Shown here: positions 46,401 to 57,304 of the stretch, piece by piece | Layout: each line of letters opens with the position of its first letter | Position numbering within the stretch: the stretch's first letter is position 1 | Assembly (NCBI GenBank): GCA_000149265.1 | Contig: CH002721.1 | Coordinates: forward strand, 104,582-168,581 | DNA: 64,000 bases | From: Ciona savignyi | Taxonomy: Eukaryota; Chordata; Ascidiacea; Phlebobranchia; Cionidae | Reading direction: 5' to 3' | The notes under the pieces: model-generated | What the model was told of the DNA's origin: nothing | Database searches by the model: none | The model's input: the letters and a program-made list of their open reading frames with translations, nothing else | Position numbers and translations under genes: made by a program

Positions 46401-46599
46401 GAATATATTGGTAATAAATTTGTACATATATGCTTAATTACCAGTATTTTATGTAGCTTTATATATCATTACAGAACATGTTATGATAGTTCTAGCTTAA
46501 AAATTTTGTACATATATGCTTAAAAAAGCGAAAGGCATTCTGCCACCTGTTGGCCGCACAGAAAGTAACAGTAAGCCTAACTGGTCGATCGGATTAGTA

Positions 46600-46745
46600 G
46601 AGGAACCAAACTGATTTAAAATGACGTTACACAAGTTTCAAATCTAATACCGATAAGTAAGTGTCGCATTTTTATGACGCTTATTTTGTTTTTAGAATGC
46701 AATTGGATCTGATTGTCCGGGATTATGATAGGTTGCGCCCATCCT
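46600..46745. repeat. Repeat shared with 60460-60570
   Basis: ACACAAGTTTCAAATCTAAT, AAGTGTCGCATTTTTATGA and AGAATGCAATTGGATCTGA match the interior of the hAT element at 60179-61108. It may be an older fragment of the same element. Confidence 0.65.
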
Positions 46746-47245
46746 CCTACTCGAAACGTTGTGGACTTAACAAACAGTCAAAACAATTTTTTTATTGTGA
46801 TTTATTTGAATCTGAATGACAAATGTCTTAGGCCCAGGTAATCTTTCTTGGGGGCCACTGTCGCGTTACTGTAGCTATTGCAGTTTGCTAGACTTATACG
46901 GATACAACTAACTGAGCTGTTGATATATCTTTTGTTGGTAAAACTAAAAAAATGCATTTGCCTAATTAGGAAGGTGTCAACTCACGAAGCATATGTATAA
47001 TAACCTATGGGTGGTATGCAGAAAGTCGGTTTAAAATGATCTGTGATTACGTCTAAGCTCGGTTTGGCTTATCCTAGATCATTTCGAAGCTTAAATTGAT
47101 TTGCAGAAACTCAACTTAAACCCATCTTAACCAATCTCAGTTTAAATACACGTTTCGCGACGGAAGATAATTAATCGTGGTTTAAGTGACGCATTTCCAT
47201 GACAACAACGCAACCAGCTGTTTCTTTAGCTGAAAATCCTGCAAG

Positions 47246-48271
47246 ATGGACGTAATTCGAATTCTTACGATTGTAGAGAGCGAAAATAAAGGCCCGTCAA
47301 AGAGAATATTTCGTGATCGCAAGAATCCCTTTCACGAATTTGACAACGATGAGTTTTTTCGTCGCTACAGGTTTAACAAAACCGGAGTAATGTACTTGTT
47401 CGAATTTATTATACAAGATACAGATTTAAAGCAACGACAACATGCAGTCCCCCCCCCCCTATTGCATCAGCTTTTGACCACTCTCCGGTTCTATGCAACC
47501 GGTCAATTTCAAATGAGTGATGGTGACCCAATGGGCTTAAATCAGAGCACGGTTTCGAGGATTGTTCATCGTATTTCTAGATGCATAGCAAAAAGAAAAT
47601 CCAATTTTATTAAATTTTCAACAAATCTACAACGCGAAAAAGAAAATTTTTACGCTATCACTGGTTTCCCATCTGTCGTTGGTGCCATAGATTGTACACA
47701 TGTGGCAATAAGTTCACCAGGGGGGGATACCGCGGAGGTATTAGAAATCACAAAGGATACTATTCCATAAATGTTCAGGCAATATGTTCCTTTGACAGGC
47801 AGTTTACCAATGTTGTGGTTCGTTGGCCTGGATCCACCCACGACTCACGGATATTCGAAAACAGCATTATCCACGACCGGTTTGAAAATGACGACATTAA
47901 TGGGATGTATGACTCCTCTGCTCAATCCATCTTCTGATGCAGAACGCCGTTACAATAAAAGCCACATTAAAACAAGATCAAGGATTGAACAGTCGTTTGG
48001 TGTGCTCAAACAGATATTCCGTGCCCTTCGTATACCTTTAGGCCTACGTACAAAGTTGGACAACAGCTTGGTCATCATTGTCGCAATTTTTTGTTTGCAT
48101 AACTTTGCAATGACCAGTCGACAACCCACTCCCATGGAGCAAGAACTGTGTCGGAACAACCAGAGACTTCATCGACCCAATCTCGACCTACTACTTCTGA
48201 AGGGCGTTCACGTAGACAACAAATTATTGTCCAGTATTTTTAATAAATTGTTTAAAACTGACCTGTTCTGA
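47246..48271 (+). pseudogene. HARBI1-like Harbinger transposase, two frameshifts
   Basis: The first frame (47246 on) starts MDVIRILTIVESENKG and includes the helix-turn-helix region NQSTVSRIVHRISR and AIDCTHVAI (first Asp). At about 47730-47750 the frame shifts to GYYSINVQAICSFD and VVRWPGSTHDSRIF (second Asp). At about 47900-47930 it shifts again to LLNPSSDAERRYNKSH and RIEQSFGVLKQIFRALR (catalytic Glu), then IFCLHNFAM and a C-terminal tail ending in LFKTDLF. The full family length (~340 residues) is present and all three catalytic residues are visible, so decay is recent. A C11 run at 47449-47459 is in frame here. Confidence 0.88.
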
Positions 48272-48439
48272 AATTGCACTGTGATTAAGTCTTAGGGAGA
48301 TAGATACAAAGGTTCTAAACAAAAACGACAGCAGTAGTCCTGATTGGAGTTTTCCGCTGACAAGTTAAATCCTATCACAGTACACATATTGGAGAAAAAA
48401 CTTACACCGAACATATACAGCAAAACTGGGCTTTCAGCG

Positions 48440-48555
48440 TGTGCCTATGGTCCACAACACACGGCGGTGGTTACATTTTCTCTTGTAGGCAAAACAAACT
48501 ACACATATACATGTTTAAATGCTTGTATTCAAGTGTCTCAATAAAAATACTTTTT
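48440..48555 (+). repeat. ~110-bp repeat shared with 54195-54305
   Basis: ACAACACACGGCGGTGGTTA, TACATGTTTAAATGCTTGTA and TTCAAGTGTCTCAATAAAAA occur in the same order at both loci. Here it lies between the two Harbinger C-terminal copies. Confidence 0.85.
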
Positions 48556-48569
48556 CATTTTAGACACAG

Positions 48570-48830
48570 CTTAACACTCCGCTGCTCATTTGGTGTCTTT
48601 TTCTAGCTCTTGTTGTAAACAAGCCATCTTCAACTCTTTACGAATGCCTCTTCCTACTGAACTGGAAACATCTCTCACTATAATCATCGCCACTGTCTTC
48701 TTTCACAATATTGCAGTTGTTTTTTTGGACCATTACCCAATGATGATGTTCCAACTTTCTCCACCGGTGCACCATTTTAAAACAATTTTATTGAACTGCA
48801 TTTTTGATCTGACAATTTATTTATTATGAA
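48570..48830 (+). pseudogene. Second Harbinger C-terminal fragment
   Basis: CSFGV…SSCCKQAIFNSLRMPLP, then ELETSLTIIIATVFFHNIAV, parallels QSFGVLKQIFRALRIPLG, then KLDNSLVIIVAIFCLHNFAM in the main ORF. It is a more diverged duplicate within the same element, which suggests an older element remnant or internal tandem duplication. Confidence 0.7.
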
Positions 48831-49764
48831 AAACCTTCCCTTTTTATCATGCTATATAAAATGTTTAAAAAATATTTAAAGTTAAAAATTTATTGTTTTT
48901 TTAAATTTATTGGCTATGTTGTCGTGTATTGGTATATTTATGCTATAGAAATGTTAATGCACTTGTTGTAGTTGATATTAATAAAAAACAAACTCCCAAC
49001 ACAATTGTCCTAAACCACAAAAGAAAACCAAGCAAGTGCCTTTTGACCTGGGCTGCTTGAGGTACCCAGTCCAGCCTGCTGCTCTAACCAAATTCGTCAT
49101 ATTCCAGGGGTTTATTTGATAAAGCAGGCCAGAGGCTCTTCCCCAGAATCAGAATTTTGGGTCAAACAAGCAAATATAAAATAATCGAGAGCCAACAATT
49201 TTAAAAACACAAGTAAAAAGTTTAATGTGTCACCGAGAATGTCGCTCATCACTCGGCGCTAGGTAAAGTTGGCGCAACGCTTACCTTCCTACTTCGGTTG
49301 TAAAGTGTTCTTTTTTACTACAGTATATCTTAACAAAAGTATAATTAATAAAATCTTACCTTCTCTATCGAAAAAATGGTGTTTTAAAAACAAAACCTAC
49401 GCTTACTGCGCACAATAATTTTTTGCTTCACAGCCTAAAAAACACCGACCGCCATTTTTATAACGTTTCGGTACAAAATAATGAAACGAAAGAAATGTCG
49501 TCTGCCAATAGAAAATGCCAGGAAATCATGACACCGGAACGGTCAAAATACAAATGAAAGACATTTTTTCTACGCAATCGCCGACAATGCGACAGAATTA
49601 CGTCATTATTCGCCTTTTTCTTTCGATGGCCTCTCTCAAGCCCGGGTTAGCTGAGCGAACGTTAAGCGAGGTTTCTGCATACCGATTAAGATTTTTCGTT
49701 AATCCAGGATCAGTTAACCCGAGATCCTAAGCGAGGTTTCTGCATACCACCCTTAGAGTTTTAA

Positions 49765-51430
49765 TTTCTCTTGTTTTTAAAAACAGCATAAATAGTCGAC
49801 GATGTGATATTGTGGGTGACATGTTGTCCGAGTTTGGAAGACCAGGGATATTAGAAAAACAAGTGGTTTTTGTTCTAATCAACCATTCGTCTAAAAAGGA
49901 AACAAAGGCTATGATGCTGCCGGTGGTATATGTAGGAAAGGAAACCTACCAGCAGTTCTGGAACGCCCTTTTATTAAGATATGGCGAAGGTGAACAGCCA
50001 TTTTATCACATAAGAAATGCAATGCGCATAAATTTTGTCTCTGTGAGATGTTAAGAAATACCTCAAGTTCCTGTAGTGGACCTACCGTTTTAACGGTTAT
50101 TAATATAAATCATCGTGAAGTTGTTAAAAAGAACCGAAAATCGCGCTATTTTGTTTGACACCATTGCTTGCCACTTTAAGACACGGGGATGCCAATTCAA
50201 ATTACCATTATTGCTTCAACTGGTTGCTAAATATCATCCGGAGACTAGTGCGTGGTTAACCCGTTCAAGTTGATCAGTCAGTCCGACTGCATCCAATGGT
50301 ATGCTGGAGGAGCTCATGGCGACCGAAGTTGTAAAAATACCATTGCCGCAAAGGTTTTTATGGGAATGGAAAGGACCCCCCGAACTGCGATTCAGAAACT
50401 TTGTTCAATTTGATAATGGGTAGGACATGATGGATATGAATGATGGTGAAAGCATTAGCGGGGTACAGGCGCGCATTCGGCAAGTAATCCCCTCCGCACT
50501 GTTTGTGTATTGCCAAGCCCACGAGCTTAATCTTATTGTTATGGATTGCCAGAAAACAGTAACGTTTCAAATGCACTGGAAATGATGTCAGCAATTGGCA
50601 AGAGGTTTGTTGAAGAAGTCAATACGAAGATTCAACGTCCTCCGCGACCAATGAAAAAAATTGCATCTACTGCTAGCTAGGCTTTCGAAGCCAGCGCTGC
50701 GACCTCTATGTTCCACACGATGCGTCATGCGAAAGTCAGCAGTAGATGGGCGTCACTTTGAGCTTCTTTTAAACTGGCTCCAGAAGACGGCGGAGGATCA
50801 GTCAAAAATGACTTCTTATCTACTCGTCGAGCTTGCCGTGCATATCTTGGTTCGATGGAATCTTTTTCGAACTATTTTTTTCTTCGTCTGTTTCAACGAT
50901 TGTTGACCCCAATTTTAATAGCGTGCACGTCGCAATTCAATCTGTAACCATAACTGTGTAGAAACAGCGTGCGTAAGCTATTTGAAAGTTTGTCCGCAGT
51001 TCTTTTTTCCGAAGCTTCGTCTAATAGAAATGCTATTATCCCAAAGCAGCGTTCAATTAGGCATTGAGCAGCCAGCCTTTTATTCCACGCCGTGGTCAAC
51101 AACGCTCGCTCTGCAGAGCAGCTACGCAAAGGGAATGCTGAAAATTCGGACAATATAAATGTGGCACAAAGTCGCTTTGTAGATATATTTACCAATCTTT
51201 GCCTGTTCCTCTTTACTTGCACGGTACGTTAACTTAGACCGCATACTCTGCGGAAGCGGCTAGCAACGACCACATTGCCTCGGCTTGTCAATTTTATACA
51301 CACGACATAAAAAAGGACGAGTTAACGCAGAAACTTGAACATGGTTTTCAGGAATCATTGTGAAACCACGGTCGCACAAGTAAGTGCAGTATTTTCTAAA
51401 CAAAAGTCGTACCAATTAATATTTAATTCG
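49765..51430 (+). pseudogene. Dead hAT-like transposase (DUF4371 type), copy 2
   Basis: Paralogue of 3920-5760. The best frame opens at 49812 (MGDMLSEFGRPGILEKQVVF, then ETYQQFWNALLLRYGEGEQP) and ends at 50054. Downstream frames give EVVKKNRK, AHELNLIVMDCQ, KPALRPLCSTR and HFELLLNWLQKTAEDQSKMT, then ARAYLG-like and FRTIFF. This copy keeps about 300 bp (50850-51130) that copy 1 lost, and lacks the hAT miniature insertion. Stops and frameshifts abound. The order fits hAT transposases annotated with DUF4371: an insertion domain, then the 'HxLNLV' and 'LCPTRW' motifs. Confidence 0.6.
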
Positions 51431-51586
51431 AATTTGCTTCTCTATCTAAGTCCAGTGCAACTAAAAATATGTCTTTAGCTTTTAAACAAGCAACAAATAA
51501 TTGATTGCTGCGTACCTTACTTTACCCCTTATGCAAAGAAACTGGGTTGGGGTGAAAACATCTTTGAATACCGGCTATTAAAATAA

Positions 51587-53020
51587 CTCTTTCCGTCCCA
51601 ACTCGCCATATATCGCGAGTTGGTGGGAAAACATGGTATCCCGCGTTGCACATAAATGAGTGCAAATCTAAAAAACGATTTCTCCGCAATGCGTAATGGT
51701 AGAGACCTACCTCAGCTACTATGGCTCATTCGTAATTTTCGTGGAGAAATAATAAAAATGCGAGGAGTGATAGCCTTTCTTTTTCAAGGCTTCGCCTCTT
51801 ATTTCTATCGATTTTACACGTGACTAACTCAGCCAATAGGAGTCGTGTTAACTTGGCGGAGAAGCTCTTTTTGTCAAGCAAGTCTTTCTTTACATTCTCT
51901 GTGAATTTCGTGCCGTTGAGATAAAAAGGAGAAGCGTTGGTGACGTTTTCGCTACAGGCGGTACGCCGCATGTTCTCCAAAGCATGAACCCAGCTGTGCC
52001 TGCTGAGAGCGTCCTGTTGAGAGCTTGATAAAGAAAAAGGCGGCGAGACCAGTTCCCGGTGCACAAGCTGGCGGTAAGAGCAATGGCTAGTACAGAGAAA
52101 CGTGTTTTTATTATGTCATTGCAGGAATTGTGTAGAAGAACTAACGAAGCGCTTTTATCTGTGTTGTTGCACGTTTCTTGTAAACACAAACGTACAATAA
52201 ATAGCATAGGAATATTAGCGAATAAACCCTTCTGTAATGAGTAGATCAAAGGATATACTTAATCTGGTAAGTTTGTAATAATTGAACATTTATAACTGGA
52301 ATGTTTTCAGGTTACACTTTCTGATTATGACGACAGTGAGGTCGAATTTGTAGATAAAATCGCCAAGTGAGACTAATGATGACAAACAACAACATGCCCA
52401 CTCCAGCTTCTCCACCTTTAAGGCATGCAAGAAGAGGAAGGCCTTCATCTCCAAGATGGCAATTTCTGGAGGAACTGGTAAAGGACCTTGAAATGGAAAC
52501 AACCAACAAAATTGCAGCAAGGACCAGCAAGTCGACTCATGGGGTGTCAGATTGTAAGCTGGCTGTCTGTAGACCACCAAAAATCTTGTGTAGTGTGCAA
52601 CCCAGAAGTCAATGAAAAGACACAACACAATGAAAATATAAAAGATAGAGCTTCTGTTGCGAGCGATATGGGGTTACATTATGCAATGTGCCCTGCTTTG
52701 AAGAATATCGGAAATAGTATTCTAAAAACTTAAATGCGTTTTGGTTCATTTTTTCATAATATAGTCAGAAAAAAGGGAAATTTCAATTAGAAATAGTAAA
52801 AAAATACAGTTTAGACAATCTACATTCCAATTTTCATATCATTTGGGCATACCAATAATTAGTGAGTATTATTTCATTTTTCAGTGCACCTCAAATTTTT
52901 CAAAGTCGAGCAGAATTTTCTTTACATAAAAAATGGTGTTCACTAAAGTTTACATAATATATTCGTTTAAAAGAGGGATAAATTATCTTTCCAACCATAC
53001 AAACACAGCATGTTTAAGAG
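51587..53020 (+). mobile_element. piggyBac-like element, 1434 bp
   Basis: The left end CTCTTTCCGTCCCAAC and internal palindrome are the same as at 33583. The left target site reads ATAA (mutated TTAA, 51583-51586). The right end at 53020 is followed by TTAA. Flanking similarity to the 1073-bp copy covers both ends. The extra ~600 bp in the middle (52070-52690) carries coding remnants. Confidence 0.82.
52310..52732 (+). pseudogene. piggyBac transposase C-terminal remnant
   Basis: The frame at 52488-52732 includes KSCVVCNPEVNEKTQHNENI and GLHYAMCPALKNIGNSI. This spacing of CxxC…CxxC-like residues before the stop resembles the cysteine-rich end domain that closes piggyBac transposases. No DDD core survives. 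An overlapping frame (52367-52615) is a shadow. Confidence 0.5.
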
Positions 53021-53024
53021 TTAA

Positions 53025-53980
53025 AAGGGTTAGAATATCCGTGGCAAAAAATGCTGTCAACCAGGCAATATTTAACGTGTGCAACGCTCATTTTAAAGAT
53101 AAATATTGTAGTAAAGTATAATGCACATCTTGCTTGTTCTCATCTTAAATGGTTCGTACTGTATTTTTAATGCCAAAATTTCTTTCTAATTAAAGAATTA
53201 CAGCCACTTTTGGTCGAAGAATTTTAAATAAATGGTAACAACAGGCCGGTGAGGCAAGATTAAATAATCGTATTGAAGAAAGAACATCATAGACAGAAAT
53301 AAATCTAATCAATCACTTTTTATATAAGCTATAAGATGATATCGAAAATAATATAAGATGATTATAAGTATATAAGATGATATCGAAAGGTTGACTACGA
53401 AGCACACTCACCCCCCCCCCCCTTCCTTGTATTCATGCCCCCCCCCCCCAAATAGAAGATTCCAGTAAACACCATATTCACCGTGACAAGTTTTAATTTA
53501 ATTAAGCAAGCAGTATATAATAAAGAAATTACAAATAACTTTTACCAGTTTGCCAAATTTCAAGACTTTCAATGCTTTAAATATCCGGCCGGTTAGCCTT
53601 AGCGGTGGTTTAGTGCGCCGCCTTTCAAAAAATATCCTATCCTAAAGGAGAATGATCAAACCTTTTCACATTTTTATATACCCCCTAGCACCTAATAACT
53701 TGTTTTATGTAAATTTACAATGGAGAGAAATTGATTTATGGCTGGCCAAGCAAAGCCTTACCCAAAGAAAGCACCTTCTCCACCTACAAAAATAGAAATA
53801 CTGTCCTCTAGTTAGTAATTGTGTTAGGATAAAAAAGATGGCCGGGGAAAAACCTACAAAAAATCACACAGACTGAAATGGCTGATGATATTATTTTTGT
53901 TTGTCTCCCACAATGTAAGGCCAGGAAAATATGGCATCGGGTAAACCCACCCAAGACTTATAACTCATTGATTGTTTGAG
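53025..53980. other. Non-coding, poly-C tracts and truncated SINE
   Basis: No gene seen. C12 tracts lie at 53411-53422 and 53438-53449. 53585-53632 is a truncated SINE head (ATCCGGCCGGTTAGCC…GCGCCGCCTTTCAA). Confidence 0.5.
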
Positions 53981-53984
53981 TCTT

Positions 53985-54489
53985 GTTCTAATCTCTACCC
54001 TGCCTGGCCAGAGAAAATTAATTGCCGTTCATTCACTGACAGGAAAGAAAGGTAAGTAAAAAAAGATGCTTGTGAGGTTGGTATATTATTGTATATACTT
54101 AAAAGTTTAATATATAATCTTTATATTCCAATTGACAGTGAGTTAACCAACCATTCCCTCCTTCAAAGTAGTAGTTGTGTATGTATATGCTACTACTAAC
54201 CACTACAACACACGGCGGTGGTTGGTTACATTCTCTTGTACGCAAGACAAACTACATATACATGTTTAAATGCTTGTATTCAAGTGTCTCAATAAAAATA
54301 CTTTGTCAAATGCACTTCTTTCATGAATTGTATTTTCATATTATGCTCGATTCTATTTCATTATTTAAAAAATACTCTTTTTCCCTGTTTAACCCGCCTC
54401 TCCTGTTTATTTTTGCAGGCCTGCCTGTAGCTGGTCCACCTGTGGAAAACAAATTTAAGGAATTAAAACCAGTATATCATGAGTCATGA
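53985..54489 (+). CDS. Possible two terminal exons, unrecognised
   Basis: An exon-like piece ends GACAGGAAAGAAAG at a strong GTAAGT donor (about 54051). After a polypyrimidine-TTTTTGCAG acceptor, 54419-54489 reads LPVAGPPVENKFKELKPVYH-ES and stops at TGA. The upstream frame TLPGQRKLIAVHSLTGKK joins in phase. The alternative upstream frame contains YPAWPEKI, reminiscent of a PWWP core, but it does not join in phase. The intron holds the 110-bp repeat. Weak evidence. It could be the 3' end of a host gene lying mostly elsewhere. Confidence 0.25.
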
Positions 54490-54599
54490 CCTAAGAGAAA
54501 TCAAAAAATCTGTACAGTCTGCTGTTAAAACATGTACGGTAATAATATAAATAAGTCCAATCGAGTTTCACTTGAGTCTATTTTTTTAGGTTATTCATG

Positions 54600-54890
54600 T
54601 TTAATCCCCGTGAAAACGCAAAGGGCGTTATCACACAGGAAATCGTAAGATTACCTCGTGCCCACCGTCGGATTATCGGAGCTATTGCAATGTGTTGTAT
54701 ATGATCGAGACGTTCCTTCAATTTAAGTAGAGTTAGAACCCATTAATCCAATGGGTTCAGGCGGAAGGACACACACAACCGTCTAGTCAGCTGGTTTGGA
54801 TCCCACAAAAGTCAGACTGGTTTGGACCCGACAACCTTTCGGCTTCCGACCGCCGACGCTCTTACTGATTGAGCTATCCGGCCGGGTTCT
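54600..54890 (-). repeat. tRNA-derived SINE
   Basis: The minus strand starts GGCCGGATAGCTCAATCAGT-AAGAGC (clear A box), then GGTTGTCGGGTCCAAACCAG (B box). It ends with the tail complementary to ATCCCCGTGAAAACGCAAAG, CGTTATCACACAGGAAATCG and GTGCCCACCGTCGG. The head is closer to a Lys/Arg-type tRNA than the other copies, so this may be a sister family sharing the tail. Confidence 0.75.
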
Positions 54891-55080
54891 TGGCACTAAA
54901 GGCAGTAGAAGCTAAAAAGGGTTTAGCAAAAATTAAAGATAACCGTCCCAAATTGAGATAGATGTTAAAACAACACACTATTTTCCTTGTTGCACCAATG
55001 GGGGGGATCATTATTTAAGGGTATTTAAATAATGATTACCCAGATAGTGTAATGCTTACTGGATAAACTAGAAGAAGAGG

Positions 55081-55323
55081 CTAGTTCAAATTCTCACAGT
55101 CTTCTAAGTTTAGTGTGACATATTCATTAGCTTGCACCCTATTTTGGGACACGGCAATGCGTTTGTTTATTATTCCATTAAACATAGGATCCATAAATGG
55201 ATACTCTTCTATATGAATGGATATTAAACATAGGGCATTATAACACTGGAGTTTGTCACCACACAGTCGCATACGATATAAGTAGGCTATTGTGTTCAAC
55301 CAGTTAATTTTCAATGGGTCCAA
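55081..55323 (-). CDS. Candidate 3'-terminal exon, unrecognised
   Basis: The minus-strand frame reads INWLNTIAYLYRMRLCGDKL, then SIHIEEYPFMDPMFNGI and QANEYVTLNLEDCENLN before TAG. The composition is protein-like, with few low-complexity residues. No ATG context or splice acceptor is clear, and no known domain is apparent. It could be a host terminal exon or transposon relic. Confidence 0.3.
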   Translation of the reverse strand: MDPLKINWLNTIAYLYRMRLCGDKLQCYNALCLISIHIEEYPFMDPMFNGIINKRIAVSQNRVQANEYVTLNLEDCENLN

Positions 55324-55329
55324 GTAGTG

Positions 55330-56045
55330 TCCATAAGTTCATTATCCGAGGACATACTGGACAAGCAAGTGGCTAATTTTAATCACAAAACCATCCGGCT
55401 GAAAACACGCAACCACTGATTTCGGTATTTCGTATAAATTTGTATGGTAAAACAGACTTACTGGAATTTGGAGTCGAGGAGAGGGTGTCTGGTAAAACAA
55501 CAATGTTTGCATCTGCAACACCAAATGGTATATATGTACCGTTACAAAATATATCTTAAACAAAAAATCTAGCTGCACTAAAAAACAGCTTTAGGCTAAA
55601 AAGAATGTTACATCACGGGGTAAGACATTCATTAGTAGACGTAAAAGTTTTGTTTTTCAAATTGGATATTAAAGGTATTATCCCGGGGTAGCATTTTAAT
55701 GCGTAGCTCCAGCCACACCCAAGAATTTGCACCCCTGGCAAAGCAAATACTGTACGTCTGGATTCTACTGTATGCGGGTATGGTATTAAAAAACACTTTA
55801 TATACGCTACCGGTACGCGGTACGTTCTATGTTGGTGGTAACATTATCATCATCATAGATATTCTCTAACGACACGATCTGACTGGGGATTAATTAGAGC
55901 TGATAAAGAATTTTTCTAGTGGTTACCGCTGGTTAATTGACATTGCAGAGGCCTAATTACGGTACTGGTTAGCACTTATTTTAGTACCGTACCTTATAAG
56001 TGAAGCATTCATTAAGCTGATAGACAAAAAACAAGCATGAAAAAC
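55330..56045. other. Non-coding stretch
   Basis: No gene seen. Confidence 0.4.
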
Positions 56046-56049
56046 ATCG

Positions 56050-56345
56050 CACTGACATCTTCAACAACCAGTCGTCAAATCGAATTAAGACTCTCACACA
56101 TGTAGATAGAGAAACCCTTGGGGAATTCCCCGAAGCTATAAAAAAACTAAATCGGTCTGTTTTTTCGAATTTCGCTTCATTTCACACTTACAGTCTTTTT
56201 TAATTTAAATAAAACATTTGTGCTGAAATGTTTGTTCTTAAATAGATTATTCGTTTTTAATAAATAACACACGAAAAAGAAGTTTGATAACTATGGGACC
56301 CATGCGTTTTTTTTATGCTTGCAGAAACAAAACTACATACGTTGA
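56050..56345 (-). repeat. Partial copy of the 28.4-kb repeat family
   Basis: The phrases around GGGGAATTCCCC, AAATCGG-CTGTTTT, AAACATTTGTG-TGAAAT and TTTATGCTTGCAGAAAC match 3590-3810 and, inverted, 28540-28740. Confidence 0.65.
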
Positions 56346-56734
56346 TTTTTTATGTCGGGAGTTTTTTGCTTTCAAGTCCCCCCCCCCCTTCCACAGTCTA
56401 AGCCCAAACTCTAGAATTCCTTAAACCGTCACTGCGTCGCCGCCAAGTGGCCGGCTATCGATAAAGTTAACCCATAAAAAATGTTTCTCATTTGCTATCG
56501 GAATTACGACACACAGGGTGCAAGTGCTCGAAATCGTCAATATAAGTTTTTTGGCAACGTAGGGCCAGGGCCTTCGCCCTTGTTGAATCCTACAATTGAT
56601 TTATTTATTTCTTTCTGTGAAGTTATTTTTGGATTTGTACGTTTAACGTACGATCGATTTCTGGCTTTCGAGAAATTGCTGGGTGTGTGTGTATGTATAC
56701 ATTTAAAAAAATTGACCGATAAACTTGCTACCTC

Positions 56735-56860
56735 ATCTAGGTATTTAGTCCAGGCAAACTCTTTAACTTGCCTGGCGGTTGTTACTACTTCTACTTCGCT
56801 ATGGACAGGAGATGTGCGACATACAAAAAACATCTCAATATATCTTATTTCGGCATGAAA
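56735..56860 (+). pseudogene. MULE transposase relic
   Basis: The plus-strand frame gives LAWRLLLLLLRYGQEM and then QKTSQY, matching LAWQKRLLLRYGQEI…YKTSQY of exon 6 of the MULE at 19.7 kb, with a deletion of the catalytic LLDAT motif. Only ~125 bp survive, in the opposite orientation to the main copy. This marks a third MULE insertion site. Confidence 0.75.
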
Positions 56861-56980
56861 ACGAGACAGATAGTCGTCATATGAAGATCCTAATTGAAGT
56901 GTGGCACTCAATATCCAAATAAATCTCTAAGCCCCTAATCAAACTTCTCCAAACGGCAAACCGTAAAGACATGCTCACAC

Positions 56981-57043
56981 AGAGTGATGGAAATGAATCG
57001 AGTGTATTAGGCAAAGTGGAGGGAGATTCATTTCCATCACTCT
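56981..57043. other. Perfect 19-bp hairpin
   Basis: AGAGTGATGGAAATGAATC (56981-56999) and its exact complement (57025-57043) are separated by 25 bases. It could be a small hairpin RNA, a MITE scrap or chance. No homologous element ends are visible. Confidence 0.8.
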
Positions 57044-57099
57044 ATCGGCGACTCTTCTGTACACTTCTGTACAACATAAAGATAATAATAATGTCTGTC

Positions 57100-57300
57100 C
57101 ATGGCAACGCAAAGAAGAAAACAACCAAGAAACCGTACAAGGTCTACGCTGACAAGCAAGCTGAAAAGAGCAATCAAGTTTTTTTATTAGGACCATTTAT
57201 GCCTGTTGATCGACCTCGCGACCGTAAGCAGTGCCAAAATGTGCAGTTTGCCGACCGACTCTGTTACAAAAACATCGTGTGGGTACATTTTGGCATCTGA
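57100..57300 (+). CDS. Weak basic ORF, unrecognised
   Basis: The frame from 57091 reads MSVHGNAKKKTTKKPYKVYA, then GPFMPVDRPRDRKQCQNVQF, and stops at TGA (57300). It is basic and has no known motif or splice support. It directly follows the hairpin. Listed only because composition is not repeat-like. Confidence 0.2.
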   Translation, partial: HGNAKKKTTKKPYKVYADKQAEKSNQVFLLGPFMPVDRPRDRKQCQNVQFADRLCYKNIVWVHFGI

Positions 57301-57304
57301 TGAG

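Larger units (their letters stand above)
47009..49752 (+). mobile_element. PIF/Harbinger transposon, 2.7 kb, near-complete
   Basis: The terminal inverted repeats are perfect over 16 bp: GGGTGGTATGCAGAAA at 47009-47024 and its complement TTTCTGCATACCACCC at 49737-49752. The flanking triplets are TAT and TTA, consistent with a degraded TWA duplication. The element carries a HARBI1-like transposase gene with two frameshifts, a second decayed C-terminal fragment, and no intact Myb/SANT-like partner ORF. It sits between the two halves of the duplicated block (copy 2) and is absent from copy 1. Confidence 0.88.

Noticed and set aside
54795..54890. tRNA gene
   Set aside because: A and B boxes are good, but there is no foldable acceptor stem and a family tail follows, so it is a SINE.
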